Assembly (NCBI RefSeq): GCF_965225875.1
Contig: NZ_CBDDBS010000003.1
Span: forward strand, 186,001 to 250,000
Length of the DNA: 64,000 bases
Source of the DNA: Haliscomenobacter sp965225875
GTDB lineage: Bacteria > Bacteroidota > Bacteroidia > Chitinophagales > Saprospiraceae
Direction: 5' to 3'
The position numbers and the translations under genes were made by a program. The notes beneath the pieces are model-generated. The model saw only the letters and a program-made list of their open reading frames with translations. It was not told the origin of the DNA and searched no databases. This document shows, piece by piece, positions 7,267-14,083 of the stretch (its first letter is position 1; the number at the start of each line of letters is the position of its first letter).

Positions 7267-7400
7267 GGTAGCATCATTAGCAAGTCATCCCAATACTGAA
7301 TCAATGCGTACACAATTAGTACAAAGTATAGCACTTGTCGACGTGCCTGGCGCTGAATTGCGCTTATTTCATCGGCTGTATAGCGTTTATCGTAAGCCAT
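7263..7400 (-). CDS. 45-aa single-span membrane protein
   Basis: A short gene with ATG at 7400 and TGA at 7263-7265 that overlaps the next start codon by 4 nt (ATGA), the coupling seen throughout this operon. The product starts MAYDKRYTADEIS, has a basic stretch (QRQARRQ) and a hydrophobic segment (VLYFVLIVYALIQYW), and ends DDLLMMLP. A small holin-like or virion membrane protein is possible. The overlap and the clear membrane pattern are the reasons for calling it. Confidence 0.6.
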   Translation of the reverse strand: MAYDKRYTADEISAIQRQARRQVLYFVLIVYALIQYWDDLLMMLP

Positions 7401-7435
7401 GACGGTGATGTTTTTTGGAAGAAAAAGAAGCGGCA

Positions 7436-7654
7436 CTACACCGCTTCCAAACTTATAGAGGTTTCAAAATCAATCTTACTGTCGTTCAATAGTCCTTTGT
7501 AGTAGGCAATCCATGTTTGATTGTTCTGGATTGCGTCCAAGGTCCGTTGGTTCGTTGGTCGTCCTGATCGATCATTTGCGAGCTGGATTTGGACGTGGCG
7601 CGCATGGCGTTTTAGGTACAGTTTCAGGCGTTGTTTTAGCTGCCTTTCGTCCAA
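7436..7654 (-). CDS. Hypothetical basic phage protein, 72 aa
   Basis: The N-terminal half is strongly basic and helical (QLKQRLKLYLKRHARHVQIQ) and the C-terminal half is more acidic (DSKIDFETSISLEAV). There is no membrane segment. It lies between the four-span membrane protein and the 45-aa membrane protein in the same direction. The basic helix could bind nucleic acid or lipid; nothing further can be supported. Confidence 0.6.
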   Translation of the reverse strand: MDERQLKQRLKLYLKRHARHVQIQLANDRSGRPTNQRTLDAIQNNQTWIAYYKGLLNDSKIDFETSISLEAV

Positions 7655-7686
7655 AATTTCGTGTTTTTCGTGTGCTATAAAGGGTA

Positions 7687-8424
7687 CTAAGGGTTGTGGT
7701 GATTCAGGTTGTAGCCGTTCGTGCCGTTCGTACTGTGCCCCATGTTTGCCGTCGCTTGTTTTGGGCGGATAGGGGCTTGGCCGTTTCCCTGTTTCAAAAA
7801 CTTCACCTGATTTCTAAGCTCTTCAGCTTCATCATCCATAATGATCATCATCCTTCTGATTTTCTGAAGTTCATCTTTGAGGTTCTCTGCTGGATCGGGT
7901 AGGGGATTAGCGTTTTGGTTTTGCTGCTGCTGTGCAATCTGCTGCACCAATGCCCCGGAACTACCTTGCTTGTGGGTCATGCCGAATGCCTTTGCACCTT
8001 CATCGATAAAGCCCATTTCCAGGATATACCCAAACGCGATCACCATGGTGCCAAATAGAAATACACTCCAAAAGCCAGAATCTTTGAGGCCCATGTTTTG
8101 CAAACTGTAGGCCAATTCTGCCACACTGACCACTGTGGCAAGGGTGGCAATCGCTTCAGGAATCCTGGACCTGGTGCCCAGTGGATTCAGGAAGTTTTTG
8201 AACACCACTGCAAAGCGACCATACTGGATAGCCAATGCCGTTGGAATACTCACGTACAAGGGCAGATGGATGGTGTACACATTCAGCCCAGCGGTGATCA
8301 AGTAGGTCACAATGATGCCGTAGAACGTTATCCTTGGCATGCGGGCAGTGATCCCGTCAAAAATTTCAGCAAATGCCGGGTTGACAAATTGCTGATTTGT
8401 TGTAATTTGTGCCATGATTGACAT
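7687..8424 (-). CDS. Multi-span membrane protein with coiled-coil tail
   Basis: The start at 8424 (MSIMAQ) was chosen because the upstream in-frame sequence lies in the hairpin region 8446-8490; 8414 is an alternative. About 245 aa, with several hydrophobic segments between about residues 30 and 140 (ITFYGIIVTYLITAGLNVY, IATLATVVSVAELAYSLQ, FWSVFLFGTMVIAFGYIL). A Q/N-rich linker and a charged helix (ENLKDELQKIRRMMIIMDDE) follow, then a disordered tail. It resembles no family I can name. Position between replication and small phage genes suggests a virion or DNA-delivery membrane protein. Confidence 0.65.
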   Translation of the reverse strand: MSIMAQITTNQQFVNPAFAEIFDGITARMPRITFYGIIVTYLITAGLNVYTIHLPLYVSIPTALAIQYGRFAVVFKNFLNPLGTRSRIPEAIATLATVVSVAELAYSLQNMGLKDSGFWSVFLFGTMVIAFGYILEMGFIDEGAKAFGMTHKQGSSGALVQQIAQQQQNQNANPLPDPAENLKDELQKIRRMMIIMDDEAEELRNQVKFLKQGNGQAPIRPKQATANMGHSTNGTNGYNLNHHNP

Positions 8425-8445
8425 TTTAATGTTGGTTAAACAATG

Positions 8446-8490
8446 CCCTCGATGGTTGCCGCCAAGCATGACCGTTGAGGGTTTTTTATT
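8446..8490 (+). terminator. Hairpin with T-rich tract between phage genes
   Basis: CCCTC at 8446-8450 pairs with GAGGG at 8477-8481, with partly matching inner bases, and a T-rich tract follows on the plus strand. On the minus strand, the direction of the flanking genes, no T run follows the hairpin, so it may instead act as an mRNA processing or attenuation structure between the DUF3987 gene and the membrane protein gene. Confidence 0.4.
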
Positions 8491-9966
8491 TTAGCCCAGG
8501 TGGTTTTTCCAGTACACACCTTGTCTTTGTCGCTTGAATAGGACCGGATTTTGCAGCAGCCTGGACACCGTGCGCGGGCTGATCTTCGCCACTTCGCCCA
8601 TGTCTACAGCTACAGAGCGCTCGAACTCTTCAGGGAGGTTGGAGTACCATAGCTTTTGTATTTCCGGCAGGGTGTCAATAGGGGAGGATATGCGGCCAAC
8701 TACCTTAAGCGAAGTGTGCCTGAAGTATTTGGCCAATCTGATAGCGCCCTGCATGGCTTCCTCACTGATGCGCATGCTTTCCAGTTCATCGATGGTAATG
8801 CCTGCGCTGTCAATCCAGCTGTCGTGGGTACGTTCAGCCCAATTCAGAAAGTGGAGGATACCCGCCAGGCGCAACACATGGCTATCGTATTTGGTCAATA
8901 CGCTTTGTTCCACTTCATCATCGGAGTTGTTCACCGATTCAGCAATGGCGTTGTAGTAGTCTTGGTACAAGCGTTCAGCACCGCTGGATAGGGGAATCAT
9001 CACCGGATCGAGCCGCCACTCGTCAAACTCGTCAGCGGGTGCCGTTTGGCGGCAGGGTAGGGCGTAGAGGGCTTTGATCATCTTGCTCCAAAACTCGCGG
9101 TAGCTGCCATCCACTTTGCGGTTGTTGTAGTTCTGTTTGGTGGTGGTGTCTGGATAGCTCCAGAGCATCCGAGCCAAAAAACCGTTGTGGGCCTTGTCGC
9201 CTTCTACGAACTTTTCCAAAATCTTGGGTTGGGTGCCACCGATCACCGCCACAAAGCTATTGTACACCATCAGTGGGCGCTCAGTCTTTTGGCGGTTGAT
9301 TTTCACCATGCCGGAGTTATAATTCTCCAGCCAAAATTGTTCCTCGCTGCCTTTCTGCTTATACTGGTTCATGCTGTTTACCCATCCTGCTACCTCGTCA
9401 CGGGTAACGATCACCCCGCGGGGGCTGGCCTGAAGTACCCGGTACACACTTTCGAGGGTGAAGTCATAAAGCACCAGTTCTTTGCCGGATGGTGGGGTAG
9501 GGTGTTCGCCATCTTTGCCTGCTTCCTGGGCTTGTTTCTTCCATTCGCGCAGTGCCTGGGCGTGTTGTTCGCGCATTTCGCGTTCAATGTCGATCAGTGG
9601 GCGAAGGATCGTACGGATTATGGGCGTTTTGCCCCTTCCTGGTTGATCCACAATTACCCCATAGATCAGGGGAGGGTGCCCAGTGCCCCGCTCTTCTACC
9701 CATGCGGCATTTCCGATCACTGCACCGGCAACGGTGAGGATACCCAACCCATAGTGCCCGGGATCGCTGCCAAAGGTCCAGCAGTAAGCATCCACCATTT
9801 CCTTCAATTTGGCCGGGAACACATCGAGCGGAAAGCTGGTAGTTACGTGCCCGCCTGCACTGGCCTTCAGTGCCGCTTTCATGCGGGTGATGTTGTTTTC
9901 GCGTTCGTTGCGCTTGTCTTTTAGCTGCTGATCCAGGGAGTTGAGCGAGTCTAAAGGCTTCGTCAT
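8491..9966 (-). CDS. DUF3987-family primase/helicase-like replication protein
   Basis: A 491-aa protein with a P-loop NTPase core: Walker A is DQPGRGKTP (about residues 106-114) and an acidic motif lies at VTRDEVAGWV. The order of blocks (AGAVIGNAAW, YGVIVDQPGRGKTP, GGTQPKILEKF, GFLARML) matches the DUF3987 family, found in phages and integrated elements and related to helicase parts of primase-helicases. The C-terminus has a winged-helix-like end (MGEVAKISPRTVSRLLQNP). It probably unwinds or primes the element's DNA. It is the largest gene of the minus-strand block. Confidence 0.8.
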   Translation of the reverse strand: MTKPLDSLNSLDQQLKDKRNERENNITRMKAALKASAGGHVTTSFPLDVFPAKLKEMVDAYCWTFGSDPGHYGLGILTVAGAVIGNAAWVEERGTGHPPLIYGVIVDQPGRGKTPIIRTILRPLIDIEREMREQHAQALREWKKQAQEAGKDGEHPTPPSGKELVLYDFTLESVYRVLQASPRGVIVTRDEVAGWVNSMNQYKQKGSEEQFWLENYNSGMVKINRQKTERPLMVYNSFVAVIGGTQPKILEKFVEGDKAHNGFLARMLWSYPDTTTKQNYNNRKVDGSYREFWSKMIKALYALPCRQTAPADEFDEWRLDPVMIPLSSGAERLYQDYYNAIAESVNNSDDEVEQSVLTKYDSHVLRLAGILHFLNWAERTHDSWIDSAGITIDELESMRISEEAMQGAIRLAKYFRHTSLKVVGRISSPIDTLPEIQKLWYSNLPEEFERSVAVDMGEVAKISPRTVSRLLQNPVLFKRQRQGVYWKNHLG

Positions 9967-9991
9967 GGGTCATAATCATTTACAGGTTCAA

Positions 9992-10345
9992 TCAATAGAG
10001 TTCTGGCCAGGTGCGACGGCTGGCGGCAATGCGGTCATAGCGGGCACCTTCGCGGTCGTAGTGGCGTTGCTTGCTGAAGCTGGTGTGTCCGCTGTTGTCT
10101 ACTTGCGCGGCTTGGTAGCCTTGCTGGTAGCCATTTTTAAAGGCGTTTTCTCGTTCAGCTTCTAATAGGGGTAGTAGGGCTTCAAGTGCCAGGATGTACC
10201 TTCTGATGGCCACCAGCTGGTTTACCTTGTCTTGGTAGTAAGCTTGGTTGGCGTTGGCTTTGGTAGCGTACTGATCCAGGTTGCTTTTTATGCTGCCTAA
10301 AGCAGTTTCTGCATCGTACTTGATTATTTCAATTTCGTGTGTCAT
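9992..10345 (-). CDS. Hypothetical helical phage protein, 117 aa
   Basis: The N-terminal 70 residues look helical (YDAETALGSIKSNLDQYATK, then LVAIRRYILALEALLPLLEA); the C-terminus is Q/R-rich and probably disordered. It lies 25 nt upstream of the DUF3987 gene in the same direction, so it may be a replication accessory protein. No family recognised. Confidence 0.6.
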   Translation of the reverse strand: MTHEIEIIKYDAETALGSIKSNLDQYATKANANQAYYQDKVNQLVAIRRYILALEALLPLLEAERENAFKNGYQQGYQAAQVDNSGHTSFSKQRHYDREGARYDRIAASRRTWPELY

Positions 10346-10833
10346 GTGTGTAGGGATAAAAGGCAGAGCTGAATGATCAGCCCTGCGCCTGATATAATTA
10401 TAATCCCATGAAAATCGCGGTAAACGAGCGGGCCACTTTGACCCGCTCGTAGCATTTTGGCTATGCCCTACGCCACCAAGGCATCCACACTATCGATACT
10501 GGCCACATTCTTGGCCTTTCGTTCGTGAAAAGTGGGTTGGTAGAGTTCCTTTCATTCCCATTCTCGAAAGCCTTACGCTTGCGCTGCTTTCTGGCTTTTG
10601 CTTCCCACACAAAAGCTGGTCATCCTCTCGCCAAAGTCAGTGCTTTTTCGCCTTAAAAGCACAAAAATCGGTTGATCTTTAGTTTTCAAGGAAAACAACG
10701 GGTCTTACCCCAAACCCCCAATCTTATCGGATCAATTACCGCCTGGATCAGTTACAGGTGTTTTGTGTCTCACTGCCATTGACGAATTCACCAAAAGGCT
10801 GCCCAGCACTAGGGCTCTAACATGGTTTCATCG
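10346..10833. other. Gene-poor stretch with hairpin and decayed coding traces
   Basis: 488 nt without an intact gene. It contains a perfect 9-bp hairpin at 10424-10450 (stem ACGAGCGGG). Between about 10461 and 10615, on the minus strand, two overlapping frames have coding-like composition (a basic stretch with KARKQRKRK, then a stretch ending ASIDSVDALVA), as if one small gene had been broken by a frameshift. Degenerate T-arm-like sequence near 10725-10745 hints at a third, ruined tRNA. Confidence 0.35.
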
Positions 10834-10906
10834 AGCCAGGAGCGGGAATCGAACCCACTTCAACCGCTTACAAAGCGGCCCATCATCCATTAAATGTTTC
10901 CCCGGC
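10834..10906 (-). tRNA. tRNA-Thr (anticodon UGU)
   Basis: A 73-nt cloverleaf can be folded by hand. The acceptor stem pairs GCCGGGG with TCCTGGC, including G-U pairs. The D-stem has 3 bp and a loop with GG. The anticodon stem pairs GCCGC with GCGGT around the loop TTTGTAA, giving anticodon TGT. The T-stem pairs GTGGG with CCCGC around TTCGATT. CCA is not encoded and the discriminator is T. Wobble pairs and the short D-stem are typical of phage tRNAs. It reads ACA threonine codons. Confidence 0.75.
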
Positions 10907-10968
10907 AATTTGCCACTACCGTTTGCAGCGGCAATAAAGACTTGATCTCAAAAACAATTAATTATGCG

Positions 10969-11047
10969 TGGGGTAGGGGGGATCGAACCGCCTGAAGAGC
11001 CAAAACTAAACCCCAGCAAAAAAAGCTCTTCATTGCCATACCACCCC
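10969..11047 (-). tRNA. tRNA-like element with enlarged anticodon region
   Basis: The acceptor stem (GGGGTGG with CTACCCC) and a T-arm core (GGTTCGATCC) are clear, and a perfect 7-bp stem GAAGAGC/GCTCTTC lies between them. That stem encloses about 24 nt rather than the usual 7, and the D-arm seems truncated. I cannot assign an anticodon with confidence. It may be a decayed phage tRNA, a tRNA with a small insertion, or a tRNA mimic. Confidence 0.4.
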
Positions 11048-11117
11048 GGTTTGGGTTGGCGGTCCCCATCTTTTTGCACTCACAGGGAACCGCCAGGAAA
11101 TACACCTAAAACCCAAA

Positions 11118-11435
11118 TTATTCTTGTGTGGCTACCACATCCACGGTGTAGCCTTGCCTATGTTCCTCGTAGTATGCTTTGACCTCATCAATTCCTATGC
11201 GTTCGATGCCAATGCCCAATTTGAAGATCAGGTGCCAAAAGTCCGTGTTAGTTATTTTGGCCAGATCAGCTACTTGTTCAGCAGTGAATCGGGCATAATC
11301 GGCTTTGTTGGTGCGGTAGTATCTCCAAAAATCCCCATCGCTTAGTTTGCGGTACATCCAGCGTTCAGCAGCGGGCATATCTGATCCTTTGCCTGTGGTT
11401 GTAAGTTGTTTTGGTTTGATGGTTGTTGCCGTCAT
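11118..11435 (-). CDS. Hypothetical phage protein, 105 aa
   Basis: A soluble protein rich in aromatic residues (AERWMYRKLSDGDFWRYY; TDFWHLIFKLGIGIERIG) without membrane segment or recognised motif. It overlaps the upstream gene by 4 nt and is the last of three early minus-strand genes that begin at the operator region 12009-12086. Position next to the repressor suggests an early regulatory or takeover role. Confidence 0.65.
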   Translation of the reverse strand: MTATTIKPKQLTTTGKGSDMPAAERWMYRKLSDGDFWRYYRTNKADYARFTAEQVADLAKITNTDFWHLIFKLGIGIERIGIDEVKAYYEEHRQGYTVDVVATQE

Positions 11436-11659
11436 TTTTGTAAAGGTTTGATTGGTGGTGTATTGATTCCAAGTATCTTCAGTATCCAGGCCAGTTCATT
11501 CAAACGGGCTTGTAGTTGTGCACGATACCAGCGCAAAGCGGCGTCGTTTGTTTCGGCAAAATGGCCGGGTTTTGGTGTCGTCAGTAGCATTTTTTCGATG
11601 CCACTTAAGCGGGTAGTAATCATGTTGGTGATGCGGGTAGGGAGGTGTACCGTTGTCAT
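11432..11659 (-). CDS. Hypothetical phage protein, 75 aa
   Basis: A small helical protein (RWYRAQLQARLNELAWILKI) with a polar N-terminus, in the same early minus-strand unit as its neighbours. It overlaps the next gene by 4 nt (ATGA). The family is not recognised. Confidence 0.6.
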   Translation of the reverse strand: MTTVHLPTRITNMITTRLSGIEKMLLTTPKPGHFAETNDAALRWYRAQLQARLNELAWILKILGINTPPIKPLQK

Positions 11660-11679
11660 TATGGAATAGTGTTGGTTAC

Positions 11680-11964
11680 TTAGGTAGCCATTACAGGTTC
11701 ACGGTTTTGCTGTTTCATCAGGAATAGCACTACCCGTGCGCTTAGTGTGTCGCGGCCCAAACTGAAATCATTCAGCAGGGAATAGGGTAGGGTGTTGAGC
11801 AGTTCGGCAAAAAACAATACCTCATCGAGGGATGCAGTCGATGGTATGCGAAAAATGTAATTCAGCCGCTTGTGGCTTTGGATTTGTCCAACTCCAACCA
11901 AGCTTTCCATTTGGTTGGCGGTGAGGTTGTTTAGTAAGTAGTCGTGAAATGTGCTCAGTGCCAT
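11680..11964 (-). CDS. First gene opposite the phage repressor, 94 aa
   Basis: The start at 11964 (MALSTFHDYLL) was preferred over 11988 because the longer form only adds a basic stretch. A helical protein (NLTANQMESLVGVGQIQSHK; LDEVLFFAELLNTLPYSLL). It is transcribed away from the XRE repressor gene across three palindromic operators, the place held by Cro- or CII-like genes in temperate phages. The LTANQMESLVGVGQIQ part could form a helix-turn-helix, but this is uncertain. Confidence 0.6.
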   Translation of the reverse strand: MALSTFHDYLLNNLTANQMESLVGVGQIQSHKRLNYIFRIPSTASLDEVLFFAELLNTLPYSLLNDFSLGRDTLSARVVLFLMKQQNREPVMAT

Positions 11965-12008
11965 AGTTTTAACTTTTTTTTCACACATAGCACTGGAAAG
12001 TCTGGACG

Positions 12009-12086
12009 CAAAGTGTTTACTTTGTGCCTAATGTATTTGACTTCGTGTCTTATGTGCTGTACTTCGAGTACAAAGTAATGTACTTT
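12009..12086. promoter_or_regulatory. Three palindromic operators of the immunity region
   Basis: Three short inverted repeats lie between the divergent genes. CAAAGT/ACTTTG is at 12009-12024 (4-nt spacer), TGTACT/AGTACA at 12058-12072 (3-nt spacer) and AAAGTA/TACTTT at 12072-12086 (3-nt spacer). The last two share one base. The shared AAAGTA/TACTTT theme suggests a single dimeric regulator, most likely the XRE protein encoded at 12150. Confidence 0.75.
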
Positions 12087-12149
12087 AATTTGAAAATTCA
12101 AGTGGTAGTTGAATTATTTTTCAACTACACTTACAATTTTTATTTAATA

Positions 12150-12521
12150 ATGTTTTTAGGCAAGAATATCAAGTACTTAAGGAAAGCAAAGAAGTTGACG
12201 CAAAAAGACATTGCGGATGTGCTTGAGGTTACTCATCAAATGGTAAGCCATTATGAGAGTGGAAGCACAAGCCCTCAAATTGATGTCGTTCAAAAAATAG
12301 CGGACTTTTTAGAAGTTGAATTGAAGGATTTAATGTTCACCAACCTGGAGACAGGTGAAAAGACAGAGGGTAGGGTAGTAGAAAAGGACCGTGTGACCAG
12401 GTTATTGGAAAAGGAATTGGATAGGCTGGAGGCGTTGGAAAAGAAGATCAAAGCGAATAAAGAGGTGATGAATACGATCAGGAAGATTGATCCTGATTTG
12501 GCGAGGGATTTGGAAGGGTAG
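12150..12521 (+). CDS. XRE/Cro-family phage repressor
   Basis: A 123-aa regulator. The N-terminal helix-turn-helix domain spans about residues 5-60 (NIKYLRKAKKLTQKDIADVL, then HQMVSHYESGSTSP), the classic XRE pattern. It is followed by a charged coiled coil (RLLEKELDRLEALEKKIKAN) that probably drives dimer formation. No LexA-type protease domain is present, so induction would not be by RecA-driven self-cleavage. The start at 12150 was chosen because translated sequence upstream is A+T-rich operator DNA. It likely represses the divergent early genes. Confidence 0.85.
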   Translation: MFLGKNIKYLRKAKKLTQKDIADVLEVTHQMVSHYESGSTSPQIDVVQKIADFLEVELKDLMFTNLETGEKTEGRVVEKDRVTRLLEKELDRLEALEKKIKANKEVMNTIRKIDPDLARDLEG

Positions 12522-12559
12522 CGCGTTATGGGAATAGCGTTTTTCTTTGTTCAAAAAAA

Positions 12560-13294
12560 ATGATCATGTTAGCACAAGCAGATTTTAGCAAAACAGTACT
12601 ACGAATAGCCCATGTAGCCAAGCCTAAAACCCCACTAGAGCTAAAGGTGGAGCTCGTTATAAATCTGATCAAAGTTAGGATCAAAGAAATGAGCATAAAA
12701 GATGCAGCGGAAAGCTTGCGCCTTCATGTAGTGGATTTACGTCAAAGCATTATGTATTTTTTTGATGAAGAAGAGGTTACTGCTAAACAATATTCAGAAG
12801 GGTTAAATACCTACGTAGATAAAGCTCCTTTGGTAAGGCATAAGGCCCTGAAAGAAAGTACAAACGAAGTATTGATTGCTCATGAAAAAATTTTTATGGC
12901 CATCAGTAAAAAAATTGAATCAGAAATAGTTGTACAAAACATGGGAAATTCTGCATTTGAGCTACTTAATAATTACCCACAAGATGCTATTCAGCGCTGG
13001 ATTAATTCATCAATTGACATTGAATTTTCGCTTATCGCAGCAGATTTATTGATGGATGGCGAACTATCGCTCAGTCGGTTTAAGATTACAGAATTAATCA
13101 AGTTCATGGAACAAAACATATGTATATACGGAGCATTCACGATATTTTTTAAACTATGGGAAACTGACTACGAAAAAGACCAATCCAGATTGACTAACAA
13201 CATGCGAATACTTGCATCCAAGTACAGCTTCGATTACGGCAAAGACATCACCACATATTCCAAAGAAGAATTTTATAACTTTTTGCATAATTAG
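12560..13294 (+). CDS. 244-aa protein encoded directly upstream of YoeB toxin; candidate atypical antitoxin
   Basis: A soluble, mostly helical protein. A possible helix-turn-helix is seen near residues 52-72 (MSIKDAAESLRLHVVDLRQS). The C-terminal half is hydrophobic-helical (IDIEFSLIAADLLMDGELSL). It ends one base before the ATG of the YoeB-type toxin, the position normally taken by a YefM/Phd antitoxin of about 85 aa, and no other small antitoxin gene lies nearby. It does not resemble YefM. Whether it neutralises the toxin is inference from the gene order. ATG codons at 12560 and 12566 are both possible. Confidence 0.7.
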   Translation: MIMLAQADFSKTVLRIAHVAKPKTPLELKVELVINLIKVRIKEMSIKDAAESLRLHVVDLRQSIMYFFDEEEVTAKQYSEGLNTYVDKAPLVRHKALKESTNEVLIAHEKIFMAISKKIESEIVVQNMGNSAFELLNNYPQDAIQRWINSSIDIEFSLIAADLLMDGELSLSRFKITELIKFMEQNICIYGAFTIFFKLWETDYEKDQSRLTNNMRILASKYSFDYGKDITTYSKEEFYNFLHN

Positions 13295-13295
13295 C

Positions 13296-13562
13296 ATGAG
13301 GGCGATAAAATTAAGTGAACATGCGAAAAAGGGTCTAAAGCTATTGAGAAAGGAGAGCCCAAATCTTGCTGCAAAACTTTGGGATTTCATTTTGAATATC
13401 GACGATACACCATACGATGGATTGGGCCACCCAAAACCATTGCGCAATAATTTATCCGGTGCTTATTCCAGGGATTTGGATAAAAAACACAGATTGGTGT
13501 ACCAGGTCACAGAAGACGAGATACAAATAATCAGCTGCTACGGGCATTATGATGACAAGTAA
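13296..13562 (+). CDS. YoeB/Txe-family toxin (ribosome-dependent mRNA interferase)
   Basis: An 88-aa RelE-superfamily protein. The family core is clear: PLRNNLSGAYSRDLDKKHRL (48-67) and the C-terminal GHYDDK. In E. coli YoeB the catalytic residues are Glu46, Arg65, His83 and Tyr84; here Arg66, His84 and Tyr85 are present, but Lys47 replaces the glutamate. YoeB cleaves mRNA in the ribosomal A site. The start at 13296 is one base after the upstream stop; the longer frame upstream overlaps that gene. The substitution may reduce or alter activity. Confidence 0.85.
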   Translation: MRAIKLSEHAKKGLKLLRKESPNLAAKLWDFILNIDDTPYDGLGHPKPLRNNLSGAYSRDLDKKHRLVYQVTEDEIQIISCYGHYDDK

Positions 13563-13707
13563 TGGCCAAAAGTGTGGCACTTTTGGCCAAAATTATATTG
13601 TTATGGCTAAACGTGGCCAAAAGTGGCCAAACCGTCTAAGAAAGATAAATAAATAATAATCAAAGCTTTGTTTTATTATCTATGTCCATTTAGACACCAT
13701 TTGGCCA
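13563..13707. repeat. Second TGGCCAAAA box cluster with 12-bp hairpin
   Basis: Directly after the toxin stop codon, a perfect inverted repeat pairs TGGCCAAAAGTG (13563-13574) with CACTTTTGGCCA (13578-13589). Further boxes lie at 13584-13592, 13614-13622, 13624-13631 and 13701-13707. The same box occurs at 3992-4075. The region 13563-13822 has no gene besides these sites and is A+T-rich, as an origin or partition site might be. The first hairpin could also serve as a weak terminator. Confidence 0.65.
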
Positions 13708-13822
13708 TAATTGTCATTTTTTTTTATCTTTTTGATTGTTTGTTATTGTAGTTCATTTTGTTTTATCTTCGGAACAAATACGAATAATAGAACAATTTGT
13801 TTTACTACTTTACAAACATCCT

Positions 13823-14023
13823 ATGAAAACGAAAGGAATTTGGGCGCAACTGCGCGAAATAGCTACCAGTGAACCAGGTGATGAGGATGCAGAAACAGAA
13901 AAGGGCATGGCCATAGCGGCGTTGACAGCGGCTTATCGGTTTTTGCTCAAAAAAAGGAAAAGAAAGGGTAGGGTAGACAGCATAGACAAAAAAGCGGCGT
14001 CTACGTCGACAAATGACGGTTAA
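13823..14023 (+). CDS. Hypothetical small basic protein, 66 aa
   Basis: Starts MKTKGIWAQLREIATSEPGD, has an acidic stretch, a short hydrophobic helix (MAIAALTAAYRFLL) and a basic segment (KKRKRKGR), then a disordered tail. It is the last gene before the presumed element end. The family is unknown. Start chosen because the upstream in-frame extension is hydrophobic A+T-rich sequence. Confidence 0.5.
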   Translation: MKTKGIWAQLREIATSEPGDEDAETEKGMAIAALTAAYRFLLKKRKRKGRVDSIDKKAASTSTNDG

Positions 14024-14054
14024 AAAAGATTGATAATGAAAGGAATAGGTTTTT

Positions 14055-14080
14055 GTGGGTACATTCCCTCCATCTCCGCT
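14055..14080 (+). other. Candidate attR: tRNA/tmRNA 3'-end fragment
   Basis: The stretch GGGTACATTCCCTCCATCTCCG (in two parts, 14058-14068 and 14069-14079) reads like the T-arm 3' half and acceptor 3' strand of a tRNA-Ser or tmRNA (normally GGGTTCGATTCCC, then CATCTCC and a discriminator), with the loop altered and no 5' half present. A strong terminator follows at once with no gene of its own. This is what remains at the far end when an element integrates into the 3' end of such a gene. Confidence 0.5.
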
Positions 14081-14083
14081 TAG

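Noticed and set aside
10969..11047. Ochre-suppressor tRNA (one possible fold gives anticodon UUA)
   Set aside because: That fold needs an anticodon stem made almost wholly of G-U pairs and a weak D-arm; the better 7-bp stem does not give it. Not enough support for codon reassignment.
12024..12149. Longer N-terminus for the XRE repressor
   Set aside because: The extra 42 residues are translated from operator and A+T-rich promoter DNA, and the family starts a few residues before the helix-turn-helix.
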